In this document: piece after piece, positions 1 through 6,709 of the stretch | How the letters are laid out: each line of letters starts with the position of its first letter | Numbering within the stretch: the first letter of the stretch is position 1 | Assembly: GCA_903874585.1 (NCBI GenBank) | Contig: CAIQSY010000140.1 | Span: forward strand, 1 to 10,514 | Origin: an uncultured Chlorobiaceae bacterium | GTDB taxonomy: Bacteria > Bacteroidota > Chlorobiia > Chlorobiales > Chlorobiaceae | Direction: 5' to 3' | DNA length: 10,514 nt | Notes under the pieces: generated by a model | Database searches by the model: none | What the model was told of the DNA's origin: nothing | The model's input: only the letters and a program-made list of their open reading frames with translations | Position numbers and translations under genes: made by a program

Positions 1-824
1 ATGAGTAATCCTATGGCATTGTTCAGACCCTGCAGTAGTGGTGTGACAACTTTTGTTGTCAGGTCAATTTTCAGAAGGCGGCCAGGATTCGCATATTCGA
101 CAACATACGCCTGCTGATGTGGTTCATCAAGGTAAATTTGCTGTGGTGCCTGCATAGCGGACGCGATCAAGGTTGCCGCAGCTCTGTTTGCATTGTTGAG
201 ATCAACTTTCAGGAGATTTCCTGTTCGTTCCGTTACATAGGCTGTTTTTTCATCAGCACATACTGCAATATCTTCAGGTGTGGTATAACCGGTTCCTATA
301 CGATGATATTGACTGGTTAACTTATAGGTTATCCAGTTAATCTGCATATTGTAATCGTAGTTAACCACTTTGACTTTCGCGATATTTCCGGCATTGGTCC
401 GGATGGCAAAAACATCTCCTGTTTTGAGCTGATTCGTCGGGTCGTTATTGCCAGGAATCGCTACCTTGCCATACGATTGTGCTTGAAGCATGAGTGGTGT
501 AACGGACGCAAAATCAACCGGCCCCAGGTTTACGATAGTTGCTCCTCCTACTGGTTTCATTTGTCGTTTGACCGCATCAATCTGTTCCCACCAGATATCA
601 CCGGGACCATTCAGATTTCCGTCAAGCGCTCCAGTTTCGCAATCAAAAACCCATGTTCCTTTCAGGATTGTGTTTCCTTGGGAGACGATTGCCGCATTTG
701 GGCAAATCATATCCAGAAGGCTTATCGCTCCAGTGGCATATTCGACAAACGCCACTTGATTCTTTACTGGTAAAAAACGGCTTCCTATGGCCGCACCAAT
801 GTTGCCGACAATTTTTGTTACCAT
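1..824 (-). CDS. Beta-propeller-like repeat protein, partial (C-terminus outside window)
   Basis: An open frame of 274 codons starts at ATG 824-822 and stays open to the left edge, so the C-terminus is missing. The start is supported by an AGGAG Shine-Dalgarno seven bases upstream (835-831). No signal peptide or membrane segment is visible. Three similar strand-turn-strand units occur: residues 24-39 (VAFVEYATGAISLLDM), 195-209 (AYVTERTGNLLKVDL) and 239-255 (AYVVEYANPGRLLKIDL). The pattern 'x-A-Y-V-x-E-x-x-G-x-L-x-x-[VI]-D-L' resembles blades of YVTN/NHL/SMP-30 beta-propellers. The region between (about 50-175) holds a WWEQID segment and a predicted beta-rich stretch that I do not recognise. 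A cytoplasmic or non-classically exported propeller is my inference. Ligand and role are unknown. No neighbour on this side gives context. I am sure it is a gene, but much less sure of the fold. Confidence 0.8.
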   Translation of the reverse strand, partial: MVTKIVGNIGAAIGSRFLPVKNQVAFVEYATGAISLLDMICPNAAIVSQGNTILKGTWVFDCETGALDGNLNGPGDIWWEQIDAVKRQMKPVGGATIVNLGPVDFASVTPLMLQAQSYGKVAIPGNNDPTNQLKTGDVFAIRTNAGNIAKVKVVNYDYNMQINWITYKLTSQYHRIGTGYTTPEDIAVCADEKTAYVTERTGNLLKVDLNNANRAAATLIASAMQAPQQIYLDEPHQQAYVVEYANPGRLLKIDLTTKVVTPLLQGLNNAIGLL

Positions 825-885
825 TTTTTTCTCCTTTTTTTGAATAACGTTTGGTAAGGTGATGTTTTCCGCTTCGATTTCGATC

Positions 886-898
886 GTGGTGATACCAC
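886..898. repeat. Short palindrome GTGGT-gat-ACCAC
   Basis: Perfect 5-bp arms (886-890 and 894-898) flank a 3-base centre. It lies 62-74 bases upstream of the start codon of the left-edge minus-strand gene, so it could be an operator or a leader hairpin. The arms are short enough to be chance. Confidence 0.25.
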
Positions 899-970
899 TG
901 AATACAATGGAAATAGCCTTTTAGTTTTGAGACGTAGTCGGTATTACATCTTATAACATCGTCAGGAAGG

Positions 971-998
971 AAAAGGAAAAGCAGAATGTTTTCCTTTT
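971..998. repeat. Perfect 10-bp inverted repeat
   Basis: AAAAGGAAAA (971-980) and TTTTCCTTTT (989-998) form a perfect 10-bp stem with an 8-base loop. It sits about 150 bases upstream of the left-edge minus-strand gene. The stem is purine/pyrimidine-skewed, with only two G-C pairs and no clean T-tract on either side, so it is a poor intrinsic terminator. It could be a protein-binding site or simply low-complexity sequence. Confidence 0.45.
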
Positions 999-1061
999 AA
1001 ATCGAAAAACACATTATTGTTGTTTTAAAATGGATTCGATTGTTCTTGATTCTACAATAAT

Positions 1062-1370
1062 TCAGAACCATTTCAAACAGAATCGTAAAATCTCGAAGTG
1101 ATTATCATCAACAAGCGAATTGCTATGAATCGCAAAAAAGCTTGCGATGATTATCCGGCATGTTTTTTTACGAAAGCGGCTCAGCATGGATGATGATGCG
1201 GCAAGCGTTGTTATGGAGTAGTAGATTGCGTCCTCCAGTTGGCTGGTGAGCGAATGCATCTCTTCAAGCAGAGTATCGTTTTTGCATGAGCAGAGCAGGG
1301 TAATACAGAGCTTTTGTTGCTCGGTTTTTCGGATTTGTGTGTTATGAAGGTGATGTCGCCCACAGGAAAC
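1062..1370 (-). pseudogene. Possible decayed coding fragment, unidentified
   Basis: The minus strand is open from after a stop at 1373-1371 to TGA at 1064-1062, about 102 codons. The only ATG near the middle (1259) would give 65 residues. The upstream part (for example KTEQQKLCITLLCSC) reads as plausible protein but has no start codon, and the ATG at 1259 has no Shine-Dalgarno. The C-terminal part is Cys/Phe/Ile-rich and does not match any family I know. It could be the 3' remnant of a lost gene or a chance open frame. Low confidence. Confidence 0.18.
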
Positions 1371-1375
1371 TTATT

Positions 1376-1513
1376 TTATACACGTTTTTCAATTTTCTTG
1401 CCGATAGTTTGCGCTTTTTCAACTGAGAGCGTACGGTTTACACAAACATCAGTCCTACCAGCCTTACCAGCACTACGGCTGAGCTGAGAATATCTGAGCT
1501 GCAATGCAAGGCA
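1376..1513 (-). pseudogene. Possible 3' gene remnant (45 codons), unidentified
   Basis: The minus strand is open for 45 codons between stops and ends in a Lys/Arg-rich tail (SVEKAQTIGKKIEKRV, then TAA at 1378-1376). It has no ATG and no Shine-Dalgarno. The amphipathic, charged tail looks like the true C-terminus of a protein, but I cannot name a family. It lies immediately upstream of, and in a different frame from, the 1062-1370 fragment, so both could derive from one frameshifted gene. Confidence 0.18.
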
Positions 1514-1668
1514 TCAACTTACCCAGCGCATAAATCTATAAGCCTTGGTTATATTCTATACATGAACAATCAGCCAGAAACGATACAACATACATCACTC
1601 TGAAAGCTGTACACGGCTGAAGTTGGGCGAAAACATTGATTATTATCCGAATAAATAAAGTTATGAGT

Positions 1669-2814
1669 ATGCGCCAAATGAACATCGGCATATCCTGTCA
1701 CCACACCTACGGCGGAAGTGGCGCAGTTGCTGCTGAACTCGGCAAAGCACTTGCCGCAAAAGGGCATCGTGTGCACTTTTTCAGTCAGGCGGCACCGTTC
1801 CGGCTTGGTGCGTTTTCGCGCAATATCTCTTACCATGAGGTTGAGATGATGCACTATCCACTTTTTGAGACGCCATTTTATACCCTCGCCTTGGCTTCAA
1901 AAATTGCTGAAGTCGCCTTTTACGAAAAGCTCGATGTGTTGCATGCGCATTATGCAATTCCGCACGCTTTGAGCGCCATGCTTGCACGCCAGATGCTCGA
2001 GGATAAATGTGCAGAATCGAAGTGCTTCAAGCTTGCCACAACGTTGCATGGCACGGATATTACCGTCGTTGGTGCCGATCGCGGGATGCAGGATGTTGTC
2101 CGGCTCGCCATCAATAAATCCGATGGAGTGACGGCAGTTTCAGATTATCTGAAGGATGAGACCGTCAGGATGTTCAATCCCAAAAAGGTGATAACCGTTA
2201 TTCCAAATTTTGTCGATACATCGCTCTTTTTTCGTTCACCCAAGCAGGAGATTCGCGAACAGCTTGGACTTGGGAATGAGAAAATTGTGATTCACATTTC
2301 CAATTTCAGACCGGTAAAATGTATAGGTGATATTATACGCATTTTTTATGCGGTGAGCCAAAAGAGCCGAGCAACGTTGTTGCTGGTGGGTGACGGGCCT
2401 GAACGGAGTGAAGCGGAGACTCTGGTGCGTCAGTTCGGCATTGTCGATCGGGTAAAATTTTTGGGCAAACTTGTTGATATTGTTCCACTGCTCTCCATTG
2501 CCGATGTAATGCTGATGCCGAGTAATGCGGAGTCATTCGGGCTTGCTGCGCTGGAAGCTATGGCGTGTGGTGTACCAGTTGTTGCAACGTTAGCTGGAGG
2601 ATTTCCGGAATTCATTGAGCAAGGTCGTCATGGTTATCTTCTTCCACCAGGCGATATTGAGGGGATGACTGAGAAAGCGTTACTGCTTTTAGCTGATGAA
2701 AAGCACTGGCTTGCGTGTTCAGAGGAGTGCGTCAAACAAACAAAGCGGTACGAAACCACTTTGCTTGTTGAACAGTATGAAGCGTATTATACCAAGCTTT
2801 TAACCGCGCAATAG
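1669..2814 (+). CDS. bshA: N-acetyl-alpha-D-glucosaminyl L-malate synthase BshA
   Basis: GT4-family glycosyltransferase that joins GlcNAc from UDP-GlcNAc to L-malate, the first step of bacillithiol synthesis, in the cytoplasm. Counting from ATG 1669 (381 residues; family about 375-380), the visible motifs are GGSG at 15-18, AHYAIPHA at 93-100, TTLHGTDIT at 124-132, HISNFRPVK at 209-217, the nucleotide-sugar region GDGPE at 241-245, and ESFGLAALEAMACGVPVV at 288-305 carrying the E-x7-E pair (Glu288, Glu296). The N-terminus MRQMNIGISC matches the MRKLKIGITC-type start of Bacillus BshA. ATGs at 1663 and 1678 are equally possible, and none has a Shine-Dalgarno. The gene stands alone on its strand and ends one base from the stop of convergent mreB. 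Chlorobiaceae are known to make a methylated bacillithiol, which fits the inferred host. Confidence 0.93.
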   Translation: MRQMNIGISCHHTYGGSGAVAAELGKALAAKGHRVHFFSQAAPFRLGAFSRNISYHEVEMMHYPLFETPFYTLALASKIAEVAFYEKLDVLHAHYAIPHALSAMLARQMLEDKCAESKCFKLATTLHGTDITVVGADRGMQDVVRLAINKSDGVTAVSDYLKDETVRMFNPKKVITVIPNFVDTSLFFRSPKQEIREQLGLGNEKIVIHISNFRPVKCIGDIIRIFYAVSQKSRATLLLVGDGPERSEAETLVRQFGIVDRVKFLGKLVDIVPLLSIADVMLMPSNAESFGLAALEAMACGVPVVATLAGGFPEFIEQGRHGYLLPPGDIEGMTEKALLLLADEKHWLACSEECVKQTKRYETTLLVEQYEAYYTKLLTAQ

Positions 2815-2815
2815 C

Positions 2816-3844
2816 TCAATATTGTTTGCTGGTCAGCAATACACCACGATATTTTTCGAGGTTTTCAAGAACCTCGCCCGTGCCTCTGGCAACCGCTGTG
2901 AGAGGGTCTTCGCTGATATGGACAGCAAGTTTGGTCTCCACATTGATTTTTTTGTCGAGCCCTTTAATCAGTGCGCCACCGCCGGCAAGAAAAAGTCCAC
3001 GATCAAAAATATCGGCTGAAAGCTCCGGTTTGGTTACTTCAAGGCTCTTTTTGATGGAGGTGATAATCTGGCTGATCGGGGTTGCAATAGCCTCGCGGAT
3101 GGTGGCGGAATCAACTAACTGCTCTTCTGGTAACGCGGTAACAAGGTTTCTGCCTCTGACCGTAATGGTCAACTCTTTTTCGAGTTTATAAGCGGAGGCA
3201 ATTTTAATTTTCACCTCTTCAGCCGTGCGTTCACCAATAGCGAGATTGTAGGCTTTGCGGAAATGCCGCACAATTTCGTCAGTGATGTCGGTTCCAGCCA
3301 CGCGAAGTGATTCGCCGGATGCAATACCGCCAAGCGAAATAACCGCAATTTCCGTTGTGCCACCACCGATATCGACAATCATGTTGCCCATCGGCTCTTT
3401 CACATCAAGCCCTATGCCAATAGCCGCTGCCATTGGTTCTGTTATCAGGTAAACCTCTCTTGCGCCAACGTGCTCGGCAGAGTCGCGCACCGCGCGTTTT
3501 TCCACCTCGGTAATGCCTGATGGAATACCAATGACCATGCGGCGGATGCCGAATGAGAATTTGGTTTTGGTTTTATTGATCAAGCCTTTAATCAGCTCTT
3601 CCGTTGCTTCATAATCAGCAATAACGCCATTAGCAAGCGGGCGTATGGTAACAATGCCAGGGTGTGTCTTTTCGTGCATCAGCAACGCTTCATGCCCGAT
3701 AGCGACAATTTTCCCTGTATTGCGTTCGCGAGCCACAATAGAAGGCTCATTTAAAACAACGCCTTTGCCGCGGATAAAAATCAATGTATTTGCTGTTCCA
3801 AGATCAATGGCAATATCTCTGAACAGATTACTGAAAAAGCTCAT
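2816..3844 (-). CDS. mreB: Rod-shape-determining actin homologue MreB
   Basis: Bacterial actin that polymerises under the inner membrane and guides the elongation machinery for peptidoglycan. Taking ATG 3844-3842 gives 342 residues, within the family's usual 335-350. Actin-fold motifs in order: phosphate-1 DLGTANT at 14-20, the EPMAAAIG segment with catalytic Glu136, phosphate-2 VDIGGGTTE at 157-165, and the adenosine motif LAGGGALIKGL at 286-296. The short hydrophobic N-terminus (MSFFSNLF) fits membrane association. An in-frame ATG at 3871 would add nine residues (MPDTQNHVN) that the family lacks. Neither start has a Shine-Dalgarno. A good promoter lies at 3937-3965, giving a leader of roughly 85 bases. 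No mreC follows; the next gene, bshA, is convergent, so mreB looks monocistronic here. Confidence 0.96.
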   Translation of the reverse strand: MSFFSNLFRDIAIDLGTANTLIFIRGKGVVLNEPSIVARERNTGKIVAIGHEALLMHEKTHPGIVTIRPLANGVIADYEATEELIKGLINKTKTKFSFGIRRMVIGIPSGITEVEKRAVRDSAEHVGAREVYLITEPMAAAIGIGLDVKEPMGNMIVDIGGGTTEIAVISLGGIASGESLRVAGTDITDEIVRHFRKAYNLAIGERTAEEVKIKIASAYKLEKELTITVRGRNLVTALPEEQLVDSATIREAIATPISQIITSIKKSLEVTKPELSADIFDRGLFLAGGGALIKGLDKKINVETKLAVHISEDPLTAVARGTGEVLENLEKYRGVLLTSKQY

Positions 3845-3936
3845 GTTAACATGGTTCTGTGTGTCGGGCATAGTGGCTTGGAATGATGCTTATTCAAGCT
3901 ATATTCCAAGGTTTCAACTTCATTGCCAAGATATAA

Positions 3937-3965
3937 ATTATAAAGTGCTAAGGTAGCTAATGCAA
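3937..3965 (-). promoter_or_regulatory. Sigma70-type promoter for mreB
   Basis: On the minus strand a -35 TTGCAT (3965-3960) is followed by a 17-base spacer and a consensus -10 TATAAT (3942-3937). Transcription would begin near 3930, about 85 bases before the chosen mreB start. The spacing and the perfect -10 make this the best promoter in the window. Confidence 0.65.
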
Positions 3966-4057
3966 CTTTTTTTTCAAATGAAAAGCATTGGCTGATAACC
4001 TCTTTTTTACATTTTTCTCGTTTTGCAACCTCTTCTTCTGCTTTTCACTCCTCATTT

Positions 4058-4076
4058 TTTAAAGCATAGCTTTAAA
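4058..4076. repeat. Perfect 8-bp palindrome in the mreB-hisD spacer
   Basis: TTTAAAGC (4058-4065) and GCTTTAAA (4069-4076) are perfect arms around ATA. The site lies about 50 bases upstream of the hisD start and about 95 bases upstream of the mreB promoter, so it could be an operator for hisD. There is no T-tract after it on the plus strand, so it is not an intrinsic terminator. Confidence 0.4.
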
Positions 4077-4124
4077 TGTAGTGAGAATAGCGGTTTATTT
4101 GATAACTAAAAATGTACTACTAAC

Positions 4125-5420
4125 GTGTTGCCTCTCTACCGTTTTGCTGACGATCGTTCAGCGTTGCAAGAGCAATTACATCGGAGTGTTTCGGTTGATG
4201 CCTCGGTGCAATCTGCCGTTGATGATATTTTGTACCATGTGCGTCACCATGGCGACCGTGCCGTGCTGGATTATACTGAGCGTTTTCAGGGCATAAGCTT
4301 GTCGTCAATGCGCTCAATGCTGGTTGCTCCCGAAGAGATTGATGCTGCGCGTGCCAATGCTGACCGCGAATTTGTTGCGCTTCTTGAGGAGGCATATAAT
4401 AATATTGTGCGTTTTCACCAGCATGAGGTGGAGAAGAGCTTTTTTTACGAAGCGGATGGTGGAGTGCTGCTTGGCCAGCGTGTAACGCCAATGGAAAAAG
4501 CGCTGCTCTATGTGCCGGGTGGGAAAGCCTCTTATCCTTCATCACTTTTGATGAATGCGGCGCCTGCAACGGTTGCTGGCGTTCACGATATGTTTGTAAC
4601 CACGCCGTGCGATGCTTCTGGTGCGGTGAATCCCGATATTCTTGTGGCAGCATCAGTTGCCGGTATTCGTTCCGTTTATAAGCTTGGTGGTGCACAGGCG
4701 ATTGCCGCTTTTGCTTACGGTACTGAAACTATCCCGAAAGTTGATATTATTACCGGACCGGGCAACAAGTATGTTGCGCTGGCAAAAAAGCAGGTTTTTG
4801 GTCACGTCTCCATCGACAGTATTGCGGGACCTTCGGAAGTTGTTATTATTGCCGATGAATTCGCGAATCCTGAATTTATCGTGCTTGATATGTTTGCGCA
4901 GGCGGAACACGACCCTGACGCATCTTCCGTTCTGATTACGCCATCAGCGTCACTGGCTGCTGCTGTTCAGCGGCACGTTGAAACGTGCTTGCCAACCATG
5001 TTGCGTCGAGATATTATCGCACAATCGCTTCAGCATAACGGAGCAATTGTGCTCGTTGAGTCGCTTGAAGAGGCGTGCACTGTTTCCGATATGATTGCGC
5101 CAGAACATCTCGAATTGCACGTTAACCATCCGTGGGATATTTTGCCGCAACTGCACCATGCCGGCGCTATTTTTATGGGTGAATACTCCTGCGAAACCGT
5201 TGGCGACTATTTTGCCGGACCAAATCACACGCTGCCAACCAGTGGCACGGCACGCTTTTTCTCACCACTTTCGGTGCGCGACTTTGTCAAGCACACATCA
5301 ATTATCTCCTACTCAAAAAAGCAACTGCAGCATACAGGAGAGAAGATTGCCGCTTTCGCTGATCGTGAAGGGTTGCAGGCTCATGCTGAAGCTGTGCGTG
5401 CAAGATTGCGGGTGTTATGA
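4125..5420 (+). CDS. hisD: Histidinol dehydrogenase HisD
   Basis: Zinc-dependent NAD+ enzyme that catalyses the last two oxidations of histidine synthesis, L-histidinol to L-histidinal to L-histidine, in the cytoplasm. The product is 431 residues (E. coli 434). Family metal ligands are present: Gln259 and His262 in AQAEHD, Asp361 in GDYFAGPNH, and His420 in EGLQAHAEAV. The catalytic pair Glu327-His328 lies in MIAPEHLELHV. Other hallmarks are the YVPGG segment at 129-133, GPGNKYVALAKK at 211-222 and DSIAGPSEVVIIAD at 231-244. The start is GTG 4125; an in-frame stop lies just upstream at 4107 and TTG 4128 is the only close alternative. No Shine-Dalgarno is visible. Its TGA overlaps the queA ATG. 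No other his gene is in the window, so the pathway is dispersed in this genome. Confidence 0.96.
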   Translation: MLPLYRFADDRSALQEQLHRSVSVDASVQSAVDDILYHVRHHGDRAVLDYTERFQGISLSSMRSMLVAPEEIDAARANADREFVALLEEAYNNIVRFHQHEVEKSFFYEADGGVLLGQRVTPMEKALLYVPGGKASYPSSLLMNAAPATVAGVHDMFVTTPCDASGAVNPDILVAASVAGIRSVYKLGGAQAIAAFAYGTETIPKVDIITGPGNKYVALAKKQVFGHVSIDSIAGPSEVVIIADEFANPEFIVLDMFAQAEHDPDASSVLITPSASLAAAVQRHVETCLPTMLRRDIIAQSLQHNGAIVLVESLEEACTVSDMIAPEHLELHVNHPWDILPQLHHAGAIFMGEYSCETVGDYFAGPNHTLPTSGTARFFSPLSVRDFVKHTSIISYSKKQLQHTGEKIAAFADREGLQAHAEAVRARLRVL

Positions 5421-6442
5421 GAGTTGCTGATTTCGACTACGAGTTGCCGGAAGAGCGTATTGCAAAATATCCACCATTGGAGCGTGGTTCAACACGTTTG
5501 CTGGCGCTCAATCGCCACTCTGGTGCATTGCAGCATACCCGTTATGCTGATCTTGATGCTTTTCTTCAGCCTGGCGATTTGTTAGTGCTGAACAATACGC
5601 GAGTGGTTCGGGCGCGGCTCTTTGCGCGAAAAACCACCGGTGCCAGCATTGAATTAATGCTTCTCGAAAAGCATGAAGATGAGCAGAACCTTGCGCTCTA
5701 TCGCGGACGATTGAAAAAGGGCGATACGCTTCTTGCTCACGATTATGAACTGCGTATTGCTGAGCTTGTTGCGGATGGCATTGCGCGCATCGAGAGAGTT
5801 GATGGGGGAATGTTGACCGATCTTTTTGAATCATTCGGAGGTGTGCCGATTCCGCCATATCTCAAACGTGATGCTGAGGAAGTTGATCGTGAACGGTATC
5901 AAACTTTTTTTGCCGCATTGCCCGGTTCGGTAGCAGCTCCAACGGCATCACTCAATATCACGGAAGCGCTGCTTGAGCGTCTCCGCAACATCGGCGTTGA
6001 TGTTGCAACCATGGCGCTGCACGTTGGTCTTGGTACTTTTCTGCCCATTCGGGTTGAGTCGTTTGACAAGCATGTGATGCACCGCGAGTTTTATTCCATT
6101 CCAGCAGAGAGTGTTGCAAAAATTCGTAGCGTTAAAGCCGCTGGCGGGCGTGTTGTCGCTGTTGGTACAACCGTCACCCGTGCGCTCGAACATGCCGCCG
6201 AACAACTTTATCACAGTGCTGGCGCTCAGTTAATAACAGGTGAGGCGGATATTTTCATCTATCCGGGCTATCATTTTCAATCTATTGATGTGTTGCTGAC
6301 CAATTTTCACGCGCCACGCTCAACGGTGTTAATGCTTACGGCGGCATTCGCTGGCGCGAATAACCTGCGCAAAGCGTACGCCGAAGCGCTCGCTAACGAC
6401 TACGCTTTTCTCAGTTATGGCGATAGTATGCTGATTTCTTGA
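5417..6442 (+). CDS. queA: S-adenosylmethionine:tRNA ribosyltransferase-isomerase QueA
   Basis: Transfers and isomerises the ribosyl part of S-adenosylmethionine onto preQ1 at position 34 of GUN-anticodon tRNAs, giving epoxyqueuosine. It is 341 residues, close to the E. coli length. Family features: DYELPEERIAKYP at 7-19, LVLNNTRVVRARL at 56-68, GGVPIPPYL at 141-149, SVAAPTA at 171-177, LHVGLGTFLPIRV at 201-213, VVAVGTTVTRALE at 246-258, IYPGYHF at 281-287, LLTNFHAPRSTVLML at 293-307, and the C-terminal LSYGDSMLI at 332-340. One oddity: after PTA the family usually has G-L-H-F, but here residues 178-181 are S-L-N-I, so the conserved His is Asn180. The ATG overlaps the hisD stop (ATGA), which suggests translational coupling. 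It has no Shine-Dalgarno of its own beyond a weak GGGTG stretch. No clear terminator follows. Confidence 0.95.
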   Translation: MRVADFDYELPEERIAKYPPLERGSTRLLALNRHSGALQHTRYADLDAFLQPGDLLVLNNTRVVRARLFARKTTGASIELMLLEKHEDEQNLALYRGRLKKGDTLLAHDYELRIAELVADGIARIERVDGGMLTDLFESFGGVPIPPYLKRDAEEVDRERYQTFFAALPGSVAAPTASLNITEALLERLRNIGVDVATMALHVGLGTFLPIRVESFDKHVMHREFYSIPAESVAKIRSVKAAGGRVVAVGTTVTRALEHAAEQLYHSAGAQLITGEADIFIYPGYHFQSIDVLLTNFHAPRSTVLMLTAAFAGANNLRKAYAEALANDYAFLSYGDSMLIS

Positions 6443-6577
6443 GGTGTTGTTTTCTCGCTTCCCCATTATTGTTTTCGGGAATCTTCTTATTGAGGGCTTC
6501 CTCCTTTAAAAAAAAGGGGAAACAGCACATTAGCCTGAAGAAGTTTGGCTCTTTTCTGAAGAGGCTCTATGCTCTTC

Positions 6578-6606
6578 TTGCATTTCAAAGGCAGGTATGG
6601 TATTTT
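6578..6606 (+). promoter_or_regulatory. Candidate promoter for acnB
   Basis: TTGCAT (6578-6583), a 17-base spacer and TATTTT (6601-6606) give a sigma70-like arrangement. The -35 is the same hexamer as in the mreB promoter. Transcription would start near 6613, leaving a leader of about 97 bases before acnB. The -10 is imperfect (4 of 6 with TATAAT). Confidence 0.45.
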
Positions 6607-6709
6607 TTCAAGCCGTTGTTTATCGCCTGATAAGCTCGTTTTTTTTGCCCGCATTTTTGTAAAAGTACATTCATTTCAAACACACATAAACCATAGGGAG
6701 ATTGCCTTT

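Larger units (their letters stand above)
825..1662. other. Long intergenic spacer with hairpins and coding-like fragments
   Basis: No convincing gene lies in this roughly 840-base stretch. It should hold the divergent promoters of the left-edge gene and bshA, but I find no clean -35/-10 pair for either. It does contain a short palindrome 60-75 bases upstream of the left-edge gene, a perfect 10-bp AT-rich hairpin at 971-998, and two minus-strand open stretches (1062-1370 and 1376-1513) that read like protein but lack proper starts. These could be decayed gene remains. No tRNA or recognisable RNA fold was seen. Confidence 0.6.

Noticed and set aside
45..60. GACAAC-TTTT-GTTGTC hairpin
   Set aside because: It lies inside the left-edge coding frame (codons for L-T-T-K-V-V-T), with no T-tract and no sign of a regulatory role.
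1636..1668. TTG start adding 11 residues to BshA
   Set aside because: The extra residues have no counterpart in the family, and three ATGs lie just downstream.
2333..2615. Antisense open frames within bshA
   Set aside because: They are overlapping shadows of a well-conserved glycosyltransferase frame, with no domain features.
3845..3871. Nine-residue N-terminal extension of MreB
   Set aside because: The family starts at the MSFFSNLF-type segment, and the upstream ATG has no Shine-Dalgarno. It cannot be fully excluded.
4120..4695. 191-codon open frame antisense to hisD
   Set aside because: The hisD frame is unmistakable with all metal ligands. The antisense product is Gln/His-rich and lacks any recognisable domain.
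6554..6580. GAAGAG/CTCTTC inverted repeat after queA as a terminator
   Set aside because: The stem is weak with an 8-base loop and is followed by TTGCATTTC, not a T-run.
6439..6630. 63-codon frame starting with TTG at the queA stop
   Set aside because: No Shine-Dalgarno, a rare start codon and unremarkable Lys/Phe-rich composition. It overlaps the candidate acnB promoter.
6569..6709. 47-residue N-terminal extension of AcnB
   Set aside because: The ATG at 6710 has GGGAG at good spacing and begins exactly where AcnB family proteins begin. The extension has no family support.
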